The notes beneath the pieces were generated by a model. That model was not told the DNA's origin and ran no database searches. It worked only from the letters and a program-made list of their open reading frames with translations. The position numbers were made by a program, and so were the translations under genes. From a virus: a stretch of DNA of 62,171 bases. Every line of letters begins with the position of its first letter. Position 1 is the first letter of the stretch. Positions 40,801 through 48,819 of this stretch are shown here, in pieces. Location of the stretch: the IMG/VR virus record IMGVR_UViG_3300044613_000656, positions 1 to 62,171 of that record; one strand, given 5' to 3'.

Positions 40801-41046
40801 GAGCGTGACCGTGAAGAAGCCTCAGAAATTATGGAAGAGATTAGGGAGTTCAACAAACGCAACCCCTACAAGGGTGTAGCAATTACTCCTAATACTATTA
40901 AACGCTCCCTAGACAAGCGGGAATCTATCTCGGAAGAAACCCAGAAAGGTATTTTTGTAGCCAAGGGGTTACGGTCTAAGTTCGCCCCCTACCAACGAAT
41001 TGAGGACTTGCTAATTGAGCAAGACTTACTTGGTGACTTAGATTAA
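37831..41046 (+). CDS. Giant internal virion protein, 1071 aa
   Basis: Last and largest virion gene. Mostly helical; contains SDTYNKIKNESLQALKFTWH, LARSMELRR-type stretches, and LNPASALVNLLQVPGVALPW, a segment I recall from PLxRFG-type large phage proteins. The C-terminal third has hydrophobic segments (TGMMGMTALMSGVVGMPFYY), suggesting ejection and membrane insertion. The ATG at 37831 has AAAGG too close to it; a GTG at 37837 with AAAGGA 5 nt before is an alternative start. Overlaps the preceding frame. Confidence 0.75.
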   Translation: MFVAKIPKSYCGLSGSTPSVSRPRQAVGEFLAGPIQTVLDMSSDTYNKIKNESLQALKFTWHIVERLEQLGVPQAAKINDYLKRQRAYNEKMKRYAETVIGPMVRMNAVSKEAAAKLDEIGAIATIAEINPFNSKSRYAADNTDLSEDLRKLNLDKVEIDDVKMSKTEAWDLLNAELKKADDIFKRDWKAQNGAKPVPSEILPSSNLKSLFDSYQYFRRQLLRGIIQSLKDRAGEGNLRDSQVSPELFETIEKTKAEFAKANNDAYLKLMRSGRYVVNTYEVTGTDEDTGEPLLTVGESRFFESRAEARRFAQEQERLLGRDFVKAFKKSNIEQLLYTPGGRAPVNAFFDKIKPALAAIKPVSTPGSATYSQEMEMIDSLREKVHQASLLLFPETSIRRDLVAKRKGTEGFMRDMLKVYSAMADRYSNQISQLEYSGAISRDLTNLSNIVEEKGEENKQRFRSRDEQDEAIELASELTRRVMKVQQAPSLGDQLANSINQAGFLWYLGLNPASALVNLLQVPGVALPWLSARFEGQVSNLTELTRAYKTLTKFGKSYLTEGTASERLDQLKVLDQGQLNTLFGPEAVKNGTALTVDEVRMMVELDQLGALRSGMQIYDIGSIANIGGAYPGSFSHGMYLFQRWSGFAFQKAELVNRESTALTAYRLARSKPMIGKDKPMSHEEAIKFAEQAVEKSQGAYAADQAGRIFMNPALRVILMFKKFPAHMATIYIRMFQEMFGNLDPNLTPEQQKNIRRIARRQFTGMMGMTALMSGVVGMPFYYIIRDVMNTLFGDEDEPYSFDVNLQEFLVDNFGNTVGNMMFRGSLGVSGADIGSRVSYESSFLLGGTEKLPFIGGVLGLRDIKQGKTSQETLYNALGEAAGAGFGIAVGVARGGEKMAQGDVFGGIETAAPAFIRSPMKAYRFATEGVLTSRGDPIIEDITTREIMFQALGLTPQRLSTQYKINNRIKDMEQEILQRRMSLMDQYAKAVRERDREEASEIMEEIREFNKRNPYKGVAITPNTIKRSLDKRESISEETQKGIFVAKGLRSKFAPYQRIEDLLIEQDLLGDLD

Positions 41047-41077
41047 AAAAAGCCCCGGCAAGGAGACTAGCCGGGGC
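41045..41077 (-). terminator. Intrinsic terminator of the leftward replication operon
   Basis: On the minus strand, stem GCCCCGGC/GCCGGGGC (8 bp) is followed by seven T residues. Only the minus strand has the T tract, so it ends leftward transcripts from the primase region. For rightward virion transcripts it is only a strong hairpin. Confidence 0.85.
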
Positions 41078-41080
41078 AAA

Positions 41081-41100
41081 AGCCCGGAGGAGTACGGGCT
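41081..41100 (-). terminator. Second, weaker hairpin at the convergent junction
   Basis: AGCCCG/CGGGCT hairpin with an 8-nt loop followed on the minus strand by TTTT. It lies right before the 41045-41077 terminator for leftward transcripts, giving a tandem arrangement. Confidence 0.55.
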
Positions 41101-41122
41101 GGAGAAGCCTCTCCATTGTGGG

Positions 41123-41317
41123 CTACGTCCTCCATACCCGCAAGCCTTGTACCCCGTTTTCCACAACAATTCTGTAGACATAAGTAACTGCTCGCTGCTC
41201 CGCCTCTTTACGAAAAGATCTTAGAGTGTCCCCCGGATTTAGACTAGGTATAAAGATAGACGTACCTAGTGTGAAGTTATCCCACGGTATGACAAATTCA
41301 ATCCTGTCTGAGCGCAT
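41123..41317 (-). CDS. Small hypothetical protein at the end of the replication operon, 64 aa
   Basis: MRSDRIEFVIPWDNFTLGTS IFIPSLNPGDTLRSFRKEAE QRAVTYVYRIVVENGVQGLR VWRT: a compact beta-alpha-beta protein. The frame extends 15 codons further (ATG at 41362), but that part lies inside the primase-helicase gene; the ATG at 41317 keeps a 20-nt overlap. Basic and small, possibly a DNA-binding or regulatory partner. Function unknown. Confidence 0.62.
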   Translation of the reverse strand: MRSDRIEFVIPWDNFTLGTSIFIPSLNPGDTLRSFRKEAEQRAVTYVYRIVVENGVQGLRVWRT

Positions 41318-44141
41318 CTTCCGAAGTATCTGTAGGAATCTCAAAGCCCATTTTCTCCGCATCTAGCACTAACGCACTTACCGGGGGTGTGCCGATAAGA
41401 GTCCCCTTAGACATACCTTTTGGCTTGATGCCAATCAGATAGCCTTTTGTTTCCAAGTCTTTTATAACTTCTTTATACGTAACCTGATTCTTAGCGCACT
41501 CGTCTTTTAACTTAGAAGCCACGATGTAGATACGCTTAGTGTCAGGCTCCATACGGATAGACAACTCATCACGCGGTGTCTGTTTGCTGACCATACCGGT
41601 TCGAGCGTCACACGCATCATCAATAATGAGGGCGTTTTGAGCCATGTATTTGAGGATGAACATCGAAATAAAGACCTCTGAATCCTGACCTTTGCTTAAG
41701 GTAGTCTCTCGGATCTCGTCGATCTGACCGCAGTAGAAGTCAAAGAGCCGTTGCAGGGGGTAGTCAATAAGCCCTAAATCTTGAGCAATTTTGCCACCCG
41801 CTAGGTTGACTGCACCAAGTGCCGAATAGAAACGATAGGAGGGAGATAGGTTTAACTTATCAGTAATAGCATCAAAGTATTTTTTTACTAAATCGATTGT
41901 CGCCGCTTTATTAGACTGAACCGCCGTAATGTACGGATACCAAGCATGCCCGTAGTTCTCCATAAGTATTTCGTCAAACAGGGTTACGCCGTCCTTAGTG
42001 GAGATAATGTTGTTTAGACCCATGTGAAACTCGACGCATCGAAAGATCTCCCCTTTGGGCAAGTCTTTAAGTAAATATAGTTTGTCATGGAATGATGAGT
42101 TACTTGTGGCTACCCCGACTGTGCGCCATGTGGTGGTGTTGACCCGCAGAGTATTGGAGTTAGAGTTCATCCGGTCACGACCTCGCCCTTGGGTAATGCC
42201 GTATAAGAAGTTAGACACCTCCTCCGGTTTGGTATTGGTCATCTCGTCAACAGTTAGCGGGATGTTATTTAGCACCCCCATGCGTAGCACCATAGATGCC
42301 TTTGTGTCATCAGCACTGCGTAATGGTTCTTCAGGATGACCCCAGATTGAGTTGATCACCCGAAGCACAGTTGTCTTACCAGAACCGGAATCTTTGTGAA
42401 TCAGGTTTAGCAAAATACCTTTATGGTTACTTGCGATCTTAAGCAGCGGGGCGCCAAACCCAGTTAGTGCCGCAAATCCCTGTGCCTCCATGCCCTCTTT
42501 GGCGTAGGCATTGAAAACTTTTTTCCATTCTTCGATGTTGCCCTTTTCGTGATACCAATCCACCATGTCTGAGGTGGTTACGGTGGGAGGAACGTAGCGT
42601 CTTTTGCCGCTTTCTAATTCCATATCCCCGACTACAAAGGAACCACGTTTTGTCCAACCAAATTGATGGTGGGCGACTTCGGCTTGTTTTTGCACTTGTA
42701 ACTCACCCGCTGATCTAATTAAATAGGCTTGAATCTCTTTCCAATTCATGGAAATCACACCACGCTTGGAGAGTTCTGTTCGCATAGTGTCAGGCCCCGA
42801 CAGGGTAGCCATAGACACTGTAAAGTTTTTAACACCGTCCCTAGGTAGGTGCAGTCGCATCCATGCACTCTCGCCCTCGTTGGGATCGTAGATTCTTTGT
42901 ACTACGTAGAGGTCATGCGGGTAGACCAGCACTTGGTCATCGTCTTTACCCCGCCTATAGATACCACCCTTGCGACCACGGAAGTAAGGATCGGGTAACT
43001 CTGGGATCTCATAGACTATTTCACTAACCGTACCAGAAGCGCTTTCTTCCTTAACGGTTACTTCGGTTTCTTTGGATTCGGCAATCTCTCGACCAAGTAC
43101 GATAGGGCTTTTAATTTTCCCGAGATGTTTACAACCATCACACCCTCCGGGGCGATATTCCGAAAACGTCGTACAAAGGAAGGGGCCTTTGCCTTCACCC
43201 CGAGTATCAGATGCCTTGTTTTCTGTTTCAGTAGGATCATAGTTTGGATGCTTTTCAGATAATTTATGTATTGCACGATCTCTATCTTCGCAGTGTTCCG
43301 CAACGGATAAAGCCGCTCTCCACATGTTGTAGTCTACCTGAGAAGAGTCATGTTGATTTTGATAGATGTGGGCTAGTTGCTGGCACCCCGTACCTTTTGC
43401 GGTACGCAACATAATGTTTTTAAAGTAACATACCTGATTGCCCATTAGCGCTTTGGTTAAAGGGCTGAGATTCTTTTTGCCACTTAGCCCTGCAAGAGGC
43501 TTAGGTGCAACTTCGGGTAAAACACTTTTTATAATGTCTACGCTATAAGTTGTGTCAGGTGGCGACAGGAGCCGAACCTGCCTTGGTGTCTCCTCCTTGA
43601 AATTGTAGGTGTTAGGAACCCTGAGAATCCGTGCCGCATCTGCCGTGCATCCAGCGTCAATTAGCAGACCTTCTTTTAGGCACAACTCTTTTAGGCCATC
43701 GGCAAGGGGTTGCCACTCCTCGCGGGATAACTCCCGATCAAGCACCCAGTACCCATGTATCCCACCGCCCGAATCAACCAAGGCAGGTTCTGGCAACTTA
43801 GTTTTGATTAGAAATTCTTCAAGCGCAAGTAAAGCGGCCTCCTTGTCGAGGTAGCCTTTTAAGGCTTTGGCCTTTTCTTCACCGCAATCAATATCAATCC
43901 ATAACGACTTTATACGTACTACGTTTTCCTGAGCGCGTGGCTTGGGTGCATTAGGATCTTTGAACGTAGCCAGCGCAAAGTAGACGTCTCTTCGCTCGGA
44001 AAGGAAAGTCTTTATGGCTTGGTCTGTATCTTCTAACTTGTCAAAAAACGACTGTATTGCTGGGTGCTGATCGTTCTTCTTCAGTCCCGTAATGCAATAG
44101 TGTCCTTCCCCGGCAAGAATGGCTCTTAAAAATTCTTGCAT
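41298..44141 (-). CDS. Primase-helicase (AEP primase + DUF927-type helicase), 947 aa
   Basis: N-terminal archaeo-eukaryotic-type primase: RIKSLWIDIDCGEEKAKALK (catalytic Asp-x-Asp), LVDSGGGIHGYWVLDRELSR, and ARILRVPNTYNFKEETP. The C-terminal half is a DUF927-like helicase: HQFGWTKRGSFVVGDMELES, Walker A HKDSGSGKTTVLRVINS (about residues 580-590), IPLTVDEMTNTKPEEVSN as Walker B, and a later TWRTVGVATSNSSFHD. It would prime and unwind phage DNA. Middle CDGC/C cluster suggests a zinc site. Confidence 0.9.
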   Translation of the reverse strand: MQEFLRAILAGEGHYCITGLKKNDQHPAIQSFFDKLEDTDQAIKTFLSERRDVYFALATFKDPNAPKPRAQENVVRIKSLWIDIDCGEEKAKALKGYLDKEAALLALEEFLIKTKLPEPALVDSGGGIHGYWVLDRELSREEWQPLADGLKELCLKEGLLIDAGCTADAARILRVPNTYNFKEETPRQVRLLSPPDTTYSVDIIKSVLPEVAPKPLAGLSGKKNLSPLTKALMGNQVCYFKNIMLRTAKGTGCQQLAHIYQNQHDSSQVDYNMWRAALSVAEHCEDRDRAIHKLSEKHPNYDPTETENKASDTRGEGKGPFLCTTFSEYRPGGCDGCKHLGKIKSPIVLGREIAESKETEVTVKEESASGTVSEIVYEIPELPDPYFRGRKGGIYRRGKDDDQVLVYPHDLYVVQRIYDPNEGESAWMRLHLPRDGVKNFTVSMATLSGPDTMRTELSKRGVISMNWKEIQAYLIRSAGELQVQKQAEVAHHQFGWTKRGSFVVGDMELESGKRRYVPPTVTTSDMVDWYHEKGNIEEWKKVFNAYAKEGMEAQGFAALTGFGAPLLKIASNHKGILLNLIHKDSGSGKTTVLRVINSIWGHPEEPLRSADDTKASMVLRMGVLNNIPLTVDEMTNTKPEEVSNFLYGITQGRGRDRMNSNSNTLRVNTTTWRTVGVATSNSSFHDKLYLLKDLPKGEIFRCVEFHMGLNNIISTKDGVTLFDEILMENYGHAWYPYITAVQSNKAATIDLVKKYFDAITDKLNLSPSYRFYSALGAVNLAGGKIAQDLGLIDYPLQRLFDFYCGQIDEIRETTLSKGQDSEVFISMFILKYMAQNALIIDDACDARTGMVSKQTPRDELSIRMEPDTKRIYIVASKLKDECAKNQVTYKEVIKDLETKGYLIGIKPKGMSKGTLIGTPPVSALVLDAEKMGFEIPTDTSEDALRQD

Positions 44142-44144
44142 TAT

Positions 44145-44441
44145 TTACTCGGCTAAATTTTTTATGAAGTCTTGGATTTCTTTTACAGAAACCTTCCTTG
44201 GCTCACGTTCTCCAGCGAACCAGTAATACACGCCTGATCTTGTCATACCAAAGTAACTTGCCACAGTTTGCACGGGCACGTTCTTCGCAATACATATTCT
44301 GCCCAACTGCACACCAATCTTAGACTGATCTGCCTCGGCGTTCTTTTTTACGATTGAAAGTGTGTAGCCGACCACGGTCATCCCCAGTAAGTAAAAGGTG
44401 TCGGGATCCACTAACCTCGCCCGACGCGAGTTGAGCCTCAC
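44145..44441 (-). CDS. HTH DNA-binding protein, 98 aa
   Basis: KNVPVQTVASYFGMTRSGVY YWFAGEREP is a clear helix-turn-helix like those of Cro/CI-type or IS-type regulators. The frame starts with GTG at 44441; a GTG at 44411 (VDPDTFYLL) or the ATG at 44381 are alternatives with better local ribosome sites. It lies between SSB and primase genes and may regulate early/late switching or bind the dyads found upstream. Effector unknown. Confidence 0.7.
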   Translation of the reverse strand: MRLNSRRARLVDPDTFYLLGMTVVGYTLSIVKKNAEADQSKIGVQLGRICIAKNVPVQTVASYFGMTRSGVYYWFAGEREPRKVSVKEIQDFIKNLAE

Positions 44442-44557
44442 CTAATGGATGGCGTTCCTAGGGGTAGGAAGGGGGAGGGGTACTAGCAGGGTGTGTCCAA
44501 CAACCGCATCTCACGCTCATAACATGAAACAGTTATTCCCCTGCTTTCCCCCATAAC

Positions 44558-45421
44558 TTAGTCGTCCCACTCGTCCACAAGAGCCGCCGCATCTTTGGCG
44601 GGAACTTCTTCTTGCTTCTTAGTAGGTCGTTTAGTTGGTTCCTCGACTGCTTCAGCGGGTTCAGCCTTAGCAACGGGGCGAGATACAGACAAACGCTTCT
44701 CCACTACGCCATCGGTTTGCGCGACGTTCATAGTGATTGCGTTTTTAGCCTCTTGAGTTTGTGCTTTCAAAGAGCAAATGTTGTGCTCGTTCTCTTCCAA
44801 CGGACGCACAGGTGAGAATGTAAGTTTGGGTGTAGCGCTGTCAGTATCAAAACGCATCTCCGTAACTACATCTTCTACGTTGACGCCATGTGCCGCCAAG
44901 TATTTAACGTAGGCTTCCAAAGGCATCTTGCTATTTTCAACCTTGCCAAAGATTGATTTAGACGGAAGCACCAACTGAAACACATCACCATTCATATCGT
45001 TAGCCAAAACTACAGCAAGACGGCGAGAGAAACGGCAAGCACGGGAATCGCCTTGACCGGAACCAGCCACGTTTTGTGGGCAGTTGGCACAGGTTTGGCA
45101 CTGTGGTTCTTTGATGCTTGCATCAGGACGCACCCCATCAGCAGACCAACAAGCCGGGGGTACTTGCTCTCCCTCCTCATACTGCCCTGCGTAGAAGGTA
45201 CGACTAACGTGTTCAGCCGCAGTCACGATAACAACTTGCATGGTGCGCTCGTCAGACTTCGCAGTTTCTTGACCACCAACCATCATGCGGAATACACCGC
45301 CACGAATGGAGATACGCTTGTTTTGAGACGTACCCATAAGCGCACGGGTGGTAGCCGAGAGGCTACGGTTCTTCAGGTAATCAGGCAAATTGCCTTTAAA
45401 AAGCGTCATTTCTCCGCTCAT
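44558..45421 (-). CDS. ssb: Single-stranded DNA-binding protein, 287 aa
   Basis: Contains a zinc-like cluster ACWSADGVRPDASIKEPQCQ TCANCPQN and a later C, resembling the Zn-containing OB-fold SSBs of T4/T7-like phages. The C-terminus is very acidic (VPAKDAAALVDEWDD), the expected flexible tail that contacts replication partners. Start overlaps the previous stop (ATGA). GGAGAAGCAA ribosome site. Location between helicase and primase agrees with a replication role. Confidence 0.83.
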   Translation of the reverse strand: MSGEMTLFKGNLPDYLKNRSLSATTRALMGTSQNKRISIRGGVFRMMVGGQETAKSDERTMQVVIVTAAEHVSRTFYAGQYEEGEQVPPACWSADGVRPDASIKEPQCQTCANCPQNVAGSGQGDSRACRFSRRLAVVLANDMNGDVFQLVLPSKSIFGKVENSKMPLEAYVKYLAAHGVNVEDVVTEMRFDTDSATPKLTFSPVRPLEENEHNICSLKAQTQEAKNAITMNVAQTDGVVEKRLSVSRPVAKAEPAEAVEEPTKRPTKKQEEVPAKDAAALVDEWDD

Positions 45422-45813
45422 TTGCTTCTCCTTACAGTTGCAGAATAACGGGACTCGTTATTGAGTCCTTCGGGCAAGAGACCGGGATTGTCTTGAATCC
45501 AAGTCTTCATGTTGGTTTGATGGATACGCCGCTCAAGAAGGTCAGGCACTTGATGGTCACGAACAAAGCGGTGCATGGACTCCCAATCGTTAGTCCAATA
45601 CCGGGTTTTGACCGACTTGATGATCGTGCCAAACTGGGTCTTGATGCTGTCTGCACCTGTGGCCTTGCAGACTTCTAGCATGGCTTTCTCTACGACTTCC
45701 ATCTTGCCTTTGAGTTCGGCCTCTTGGGTCTCAAACTCATGGCGCATCTCTTCTAGTTTGTCCCTCATCTTGAGGTAGACCTTGGCAAGTTTATCGGCTC
45801 CAATGTTATCCAT
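45418..45813 (-). CDS. Conserved replication-operon protein, 131 aa
   Basis: MDNIGADKLAKVYLKMRDKL EEMRHEFETQEAELKGKME is a coiled coil, followed by a compact part GTIIKSVKTRYWTNDWESMH RFVRDHQVPDLLERRIHQTN. The ATG at 45813 has GGAG 6 nt before it (the frame is open from 45825). Conserved in my memory next to SSB in aquatic phages; could be an SSB or helicase partner. Function unknown. Confidence 0.68.
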   Translation of the reverse strand: MDNIGADKLAKVYLKMRDKLEEMRHEFETQEAELKGKMEVVEKAMLEVCKATGADSIKTQFGTIIKSVKTRYWTNDWESMHRFVRDHQVPDLLERRIHQTNMKTWIQDNPGLLPEGLNNESRYSATVRRSK

Positions 45814-47398
45814 GATTTTCTCCATTCTCGTTACTGTTGTTTACTTTGTCAACAACATTATGGAAAAGTTCCACGACTTTTGAATGGACATCTTCTTTTC
45901 TTCTAAGCGCCCCGTAGACCTGTGCTTCTACGCCTGATCCTTGCAGATGGACAACGGTTGTTTTGTTGATCTGTCCCTGCCTGTGTACCCGTGCATTGGC
46001 TTGTAGATAGGTTTCTAGGCTCATGGTGGGGCCGAACCAAATGACGGTATCTGCGGCAGTCAGGGTCACTCCGTGAGCCACTGCTTGGGGCTGTATGACC
46101 AGCACGCGGGGGTCTGTCTCCTGTTGAAATCTCCTGAAAATATCTGCTCGTTTAGTCGCACTTACGCTTCCTGAGATGACCTCGTTTGTTATGCCTTCTT
46201 TAGTTAAGGTTTCCGATACCACCTCGATGGCGTGCCGAAATGGCACAAAAATCAAAACTTTATTAGTAGTTTCCCTAATAACTTCCAACATGACGTTTAG
46301 TCGGTTTCTGCCGTCAAAGGCAACGGCCTCGCCACTATCGGAATAGACAACGCCGCATGACAACTGAAGGAGTTTGTTCATAACGGTGGCAGCGTTGACC
46401 GCCGTGATTTGTTCATCAGCCGTCCGAACCAACATCTCGGTCTTTATCTTTTTGTAGTAGTGCGACTGTTGAGCGGTCAGGGGAACTATACGGGTGGTAT
46501 AGGTCATCTCAGGCAAGTCTAGGCATTGGTCTTTAGTAAACCGTATGGCGGGTTGCAGTGCAGCATGAACTAACGCCACGGCATCCCTTCTAGGAATCCA
46601 AGTAAATTGTGTGATCTTTACCATCACTTGGTCTTTCCAAGCCCCTCTAAACTTGGGAACACGCTCGGGGCAGATCAACTTAGCCAAGCCAAAAGCATCC
46701 TCCGGGGACTGTGCCGCCGGGGTTCCGGTCAGCATCCAAAGCCAAGTCTTGGGCATCACCAAGTTCCATAGGCTCTTCCATCTGCGGGTTGTGTTGTTCT
46801 TATAGGCATTTGCCTCGTCCACAATAATCAGGTCAAAGTCAGCCTCTTGAAGTTCTTTTTGGACGATCTCCACCCCGTCATAGTTGATGATTACGAACTC
46901 TGCGTTGCCGTTAATAACCTTCCTTCTTTTCTTGGGTTGCCCGTAGGCAATATCCACGGTGCGGTGCATGGCAAAGGTAAACAAGTCAGAACGCCACGCC
47001 GAGTCCATGATGGAAAGGGGACAGATAATTAGGACACGTTTGATCACGCCTATCGTCATTAGATAGTCAGCCGCCCAAATACAGGAGGCGGTCTTACCCG
47101 TGCCCTGCTCGTTGAAACAAAATGCCTTTTTATTTAGGGTCAGAAACGAAGAGGTCTTGATCTGATGGGCCATCGGTCTGTGGAACCCGGGCCAGTTGTA
47201 GTCCCTACGGATAGGGCTAGGTACGTTCTTTATGCGTAATTGGTTAAGTTGTTGGGACTCTTCTAACCCCCACTTGACTAGCACCTGACTGACTTCTCCA
47301 TCCTGAGAAAGCAGTTTGCTTTTGGGTATGGTGGCTAAAACGGGGTCAGGATTCTTGAGCCTTAACACTAAGGCTCGATTGTTTTGAACAAGTTGCAT
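45806..47398 (-). CDS. SNF2/DEAD-type helicase, 530 aa
   Basis: Two RecA-like domains: Walker A FNEQGTGKTASCI (residues 96-103), Walker B IIVDEANAYKN (DEAN in place of DEAH), MLTGTPAAQSPEDAFG as motif III, and the C-terminal motifs VLIFVPFRHAIEVV and YLQANARVHRQGQ (motif VI, Arg finger). SNF2-type helicases of this sort remodel or unwind DNA in phage replication/recombination. Overlaps the next gene by 8 nt. Confidence 0.92.
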   Translation of the reverse strand: MQLVQNNRALVLRLKNPDPVLATIPKSKLLSQDGEVSQVLVKWGLEESQQLNQLRIKNVPSPIRRDYNWPGFHRPMAHQIKTSSFLTLNKKAFCFNEQGTGKTASCIWAADYLMTIGVIKRVLIICPLSIMDSAWRSDLFTFAMHRTVDIAYGQPKKRRKVINGNAEFVIINYDGVEIVQKELQEADFDLIIVDEANAYKNNTTRRWKSLWNLVMPKTWLWMLTGTPAAQSPEDAFGLAKLICPERVPKFRGAWKDQVMVKITQFTWIPRRDAVALVHAALQPAIRFTKDQCLDLPEMTYTTRIVPLTAQQSHYYKKIKTEMLVRTADEQITAVNAATVMNKLLQLSCGVVYSDSGEAVAFDGRNRLNVMLEVIRETTNKVLIFVPFRHAIEVVSETLTKEGITNEVISGSVSATKRADIFRRFQQETDPRVLVIQPQAVAHGVTLTAADTVIWFGPTMSLETYLQANARVHRQGQINKTTVVHLQGSGVEAQVYGALRRKEDVHSKVVELFHNVVDKVNNSNENGENHG

Positions 47399-47437
47399 AG
47401 GCTCTCAGCATGGGCTACCCGCCCAAGAGGGGTTGAT

Positions 47438-47752
47438 TTAGCGGGACTTGCGTTCTTTCGTACTTATTTCAGACACCAACTTATGGTTAGAGTTCCGTTT
47501 AAAAGACCTGTTTGTACTAGGGGAAACCACTACTGTGCCGTCTTTATTAGAGCCACCCTTGGACAACGCTTTTTTATGGTGGACATCTTTACCTTCCCGG
47601 GCATCAGCCTTGCCGTTGCCATTGGCATCTTTGCCTTTTTTATCTAGGGCACGGCGGGCACGCTGACGCTCCATGCGTTTCTCATGCTCACCTCGGGCAA
47701 CTTGCTGTTCGTATTCTTTCTTATAGGGTCTGGCTTTATTCACATAAGGCAT
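47438..47752 (-). CDS. HNH-type nuclease-like protein, 104 aa
   Basis: Basic N-terminus with MPYVNKARPYKKEYEQQVAR, then GKDVHHKKALSKGGSNKDGT (His58-His59), SPSTNRSFKR (Asn81) and a further His90. Arrangement is like small HNH proteins of phages (DxHH...NxxxxH), though the second zinc-type cysteines are absent. Probably a small DNase or DNA-joint protein. Activity not certain. Confidence 0.68.
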   Translation of the reverse strand: MPYVNKARPYKKEYEQQVARGEHEKRMERQRARRALDKKGKDANGNGKADAREGKDVHHKKALSKGGSNKDGTVVVSPSTNRSFKRNSNHKLVSEISTKERKSR

Positions 47753-47754
47753 GG

Positions 47755-47979
47755 CTAGTCCTCGTAAATTCTATGGGGTCTTGTCCCCAAACTAAATGTC
47801 CTAATAATAGGTACGGTTGGGTTTGCTTTGTAAAACTCGTCTACCGCCATCGATGCTTTTGGTACGAAGTAGGTAAACATCGTTACCTTTTTATCCTTTT
47901 TCATGGGCGGTGTAAACACCACCACCGTGTGTAAATAAACCTCACGATACTTGTCCCCGTTAGCATCGACTTTATACAT
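47755..47979 (-). CDS. Hypothetical protein, 74 aa
   Basis: MYKVDANGDKYREVYLHTVV VFTPPMKKDKKVTMFTYFVP KASMAVDEFYKANPTVPIIR: a small beta-rich basic protein. It overlaps the preceding nuclease gene by 8 nt. Family unknown. Confidence 0.6.
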   Translation of the reverse strand: MYKVDANGDKYREVYLHTVVVFTPPMKKDKKVTMFTYFVPKASMAVDEFYKANPTVPIIRTFSLGTRPHRIYED

Positions 47980-48643
47980 TTCGCCCGTTATGTACGCAGT
48001 TTAAAACAGGGCAGTAACTACGGCAAGAGAAGTTAGGCCGTGGATTCCACACATTTTCCTGATACGTCTTGACCAACCAAGAATAGTTTGCCGTGCAGTC
48101 CCGCATTATACCTAGTACATCGTCCCTAGTATAACTTCTTTTTATAAGGTCGTGACATACTAAAAATAATAATCCACCCTTTATTTCATTGACTTGCGGG
48201 AAGTGGGCAAATGTACACAACGCCATTAAATCTAACTGTTTTGTATCGGCATATTTAGCCGACTTCCCGGTTTTATAATCAACAATCCTTGCCTTGTCCC
48301 CATCAACAATAATCAAGTCAGCCACCCCACGGAGCCAAACATTGTCCGAAAAGAACCCTGTCGGCTCACCGCGCTCAGTTATACCCATCTTGTGCTCGCA
48401 GTATTTCTCCCCGGGCACACTTGATAACTTATCTATAACCGGAGCAAACTGTTCAAACTCTGGCGGGATGGGGACACCATCTCTTACATATTTTTCTGCG
48501 GCCTCATGGACTCGTTTGCCGTAGAGTAATACCTCAGTTTCTGGCTCAACAATATCCTTGGCTACTCGGAGATGGTAATACTTCTTAGGGCACTGTTGAA
48601 AAAGGGTGATGCTGCTGTAAGACCAAGATATAGGTTTGCTCAT
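47972..48643 (-). CDS. PD-(D/E)XK nuclease, Cas4/RecB-like with Fe-S cysteines, 223 aa
   Basis: WSYSSITLFQQCPKKYYHLR at the start (Cys18), GVADLIIVDGDKARIVDYKT GKS (Asp109, Asp122, Lys124), Gln136 downstream, and three C-terminal cysteines CRSYCPVLNC (207, 211, 216). This is the Cas4/AddB/Dna2-type fold with a probable 4Fe-4S cluster. Likely a DNA-end exonuclease in replication/recombination. It begins inside the previous stop (ATGA). Confidence 0.88.
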   Translation of the reverse strand: MSKPISWSYSSITLFQQCPKKYYHLRVAKDIVEPETEVLLYGKRVHEAAEKYVRDGVPIPPEFEQFAPVIDKLSSVPGEKYCEHKMGITERGEPTGFFSDNVWLRGVADLIIVDGDKARIVDYKTGKSAKYADTKQLDLMALCTFAHFPQVNEIKGGLLFLVCHDLIKRSYTRDDVLGIMRDCTANYSWLVKTYQENVWNPRPNFSCRSYCPVLNCVHNGRNV

Positions 48644-48819
48644 TCTCGTATGTGGCTTTTGACCGCTGTTCTGTAGAGCCTCAATTCTACAATCACTGCG
48701 TCAATAGTGGAAGCAGCAGCCACAAACTCACCGTTTAGTAACAACTCATGGACTTCTTTTAGAAGTTTCTTGGCCTGTAACTCATGTGTTGCGTAATCTA
48801 ATTTTTCATCGACTTTCAT
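48640..48819 (-). CDS. Small helical protein, 59 aa
   Basis: MKVDEKLDYATHELQAKKLL KEVHELLLNGEFVAAASTID AVIVELRLYRTAVKSHIRE. Start overlaps the polymerase stop (TAATG). Possibly a polymerase- or nuclease-associated factor; family unknown. Confidence 0.65.
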   Translation of the reverse strand: MKVDEKLDYATHELQAKKLLKEVHELLLNGEFVAAASTIDAVIVELRLYRTAVKSHIRE

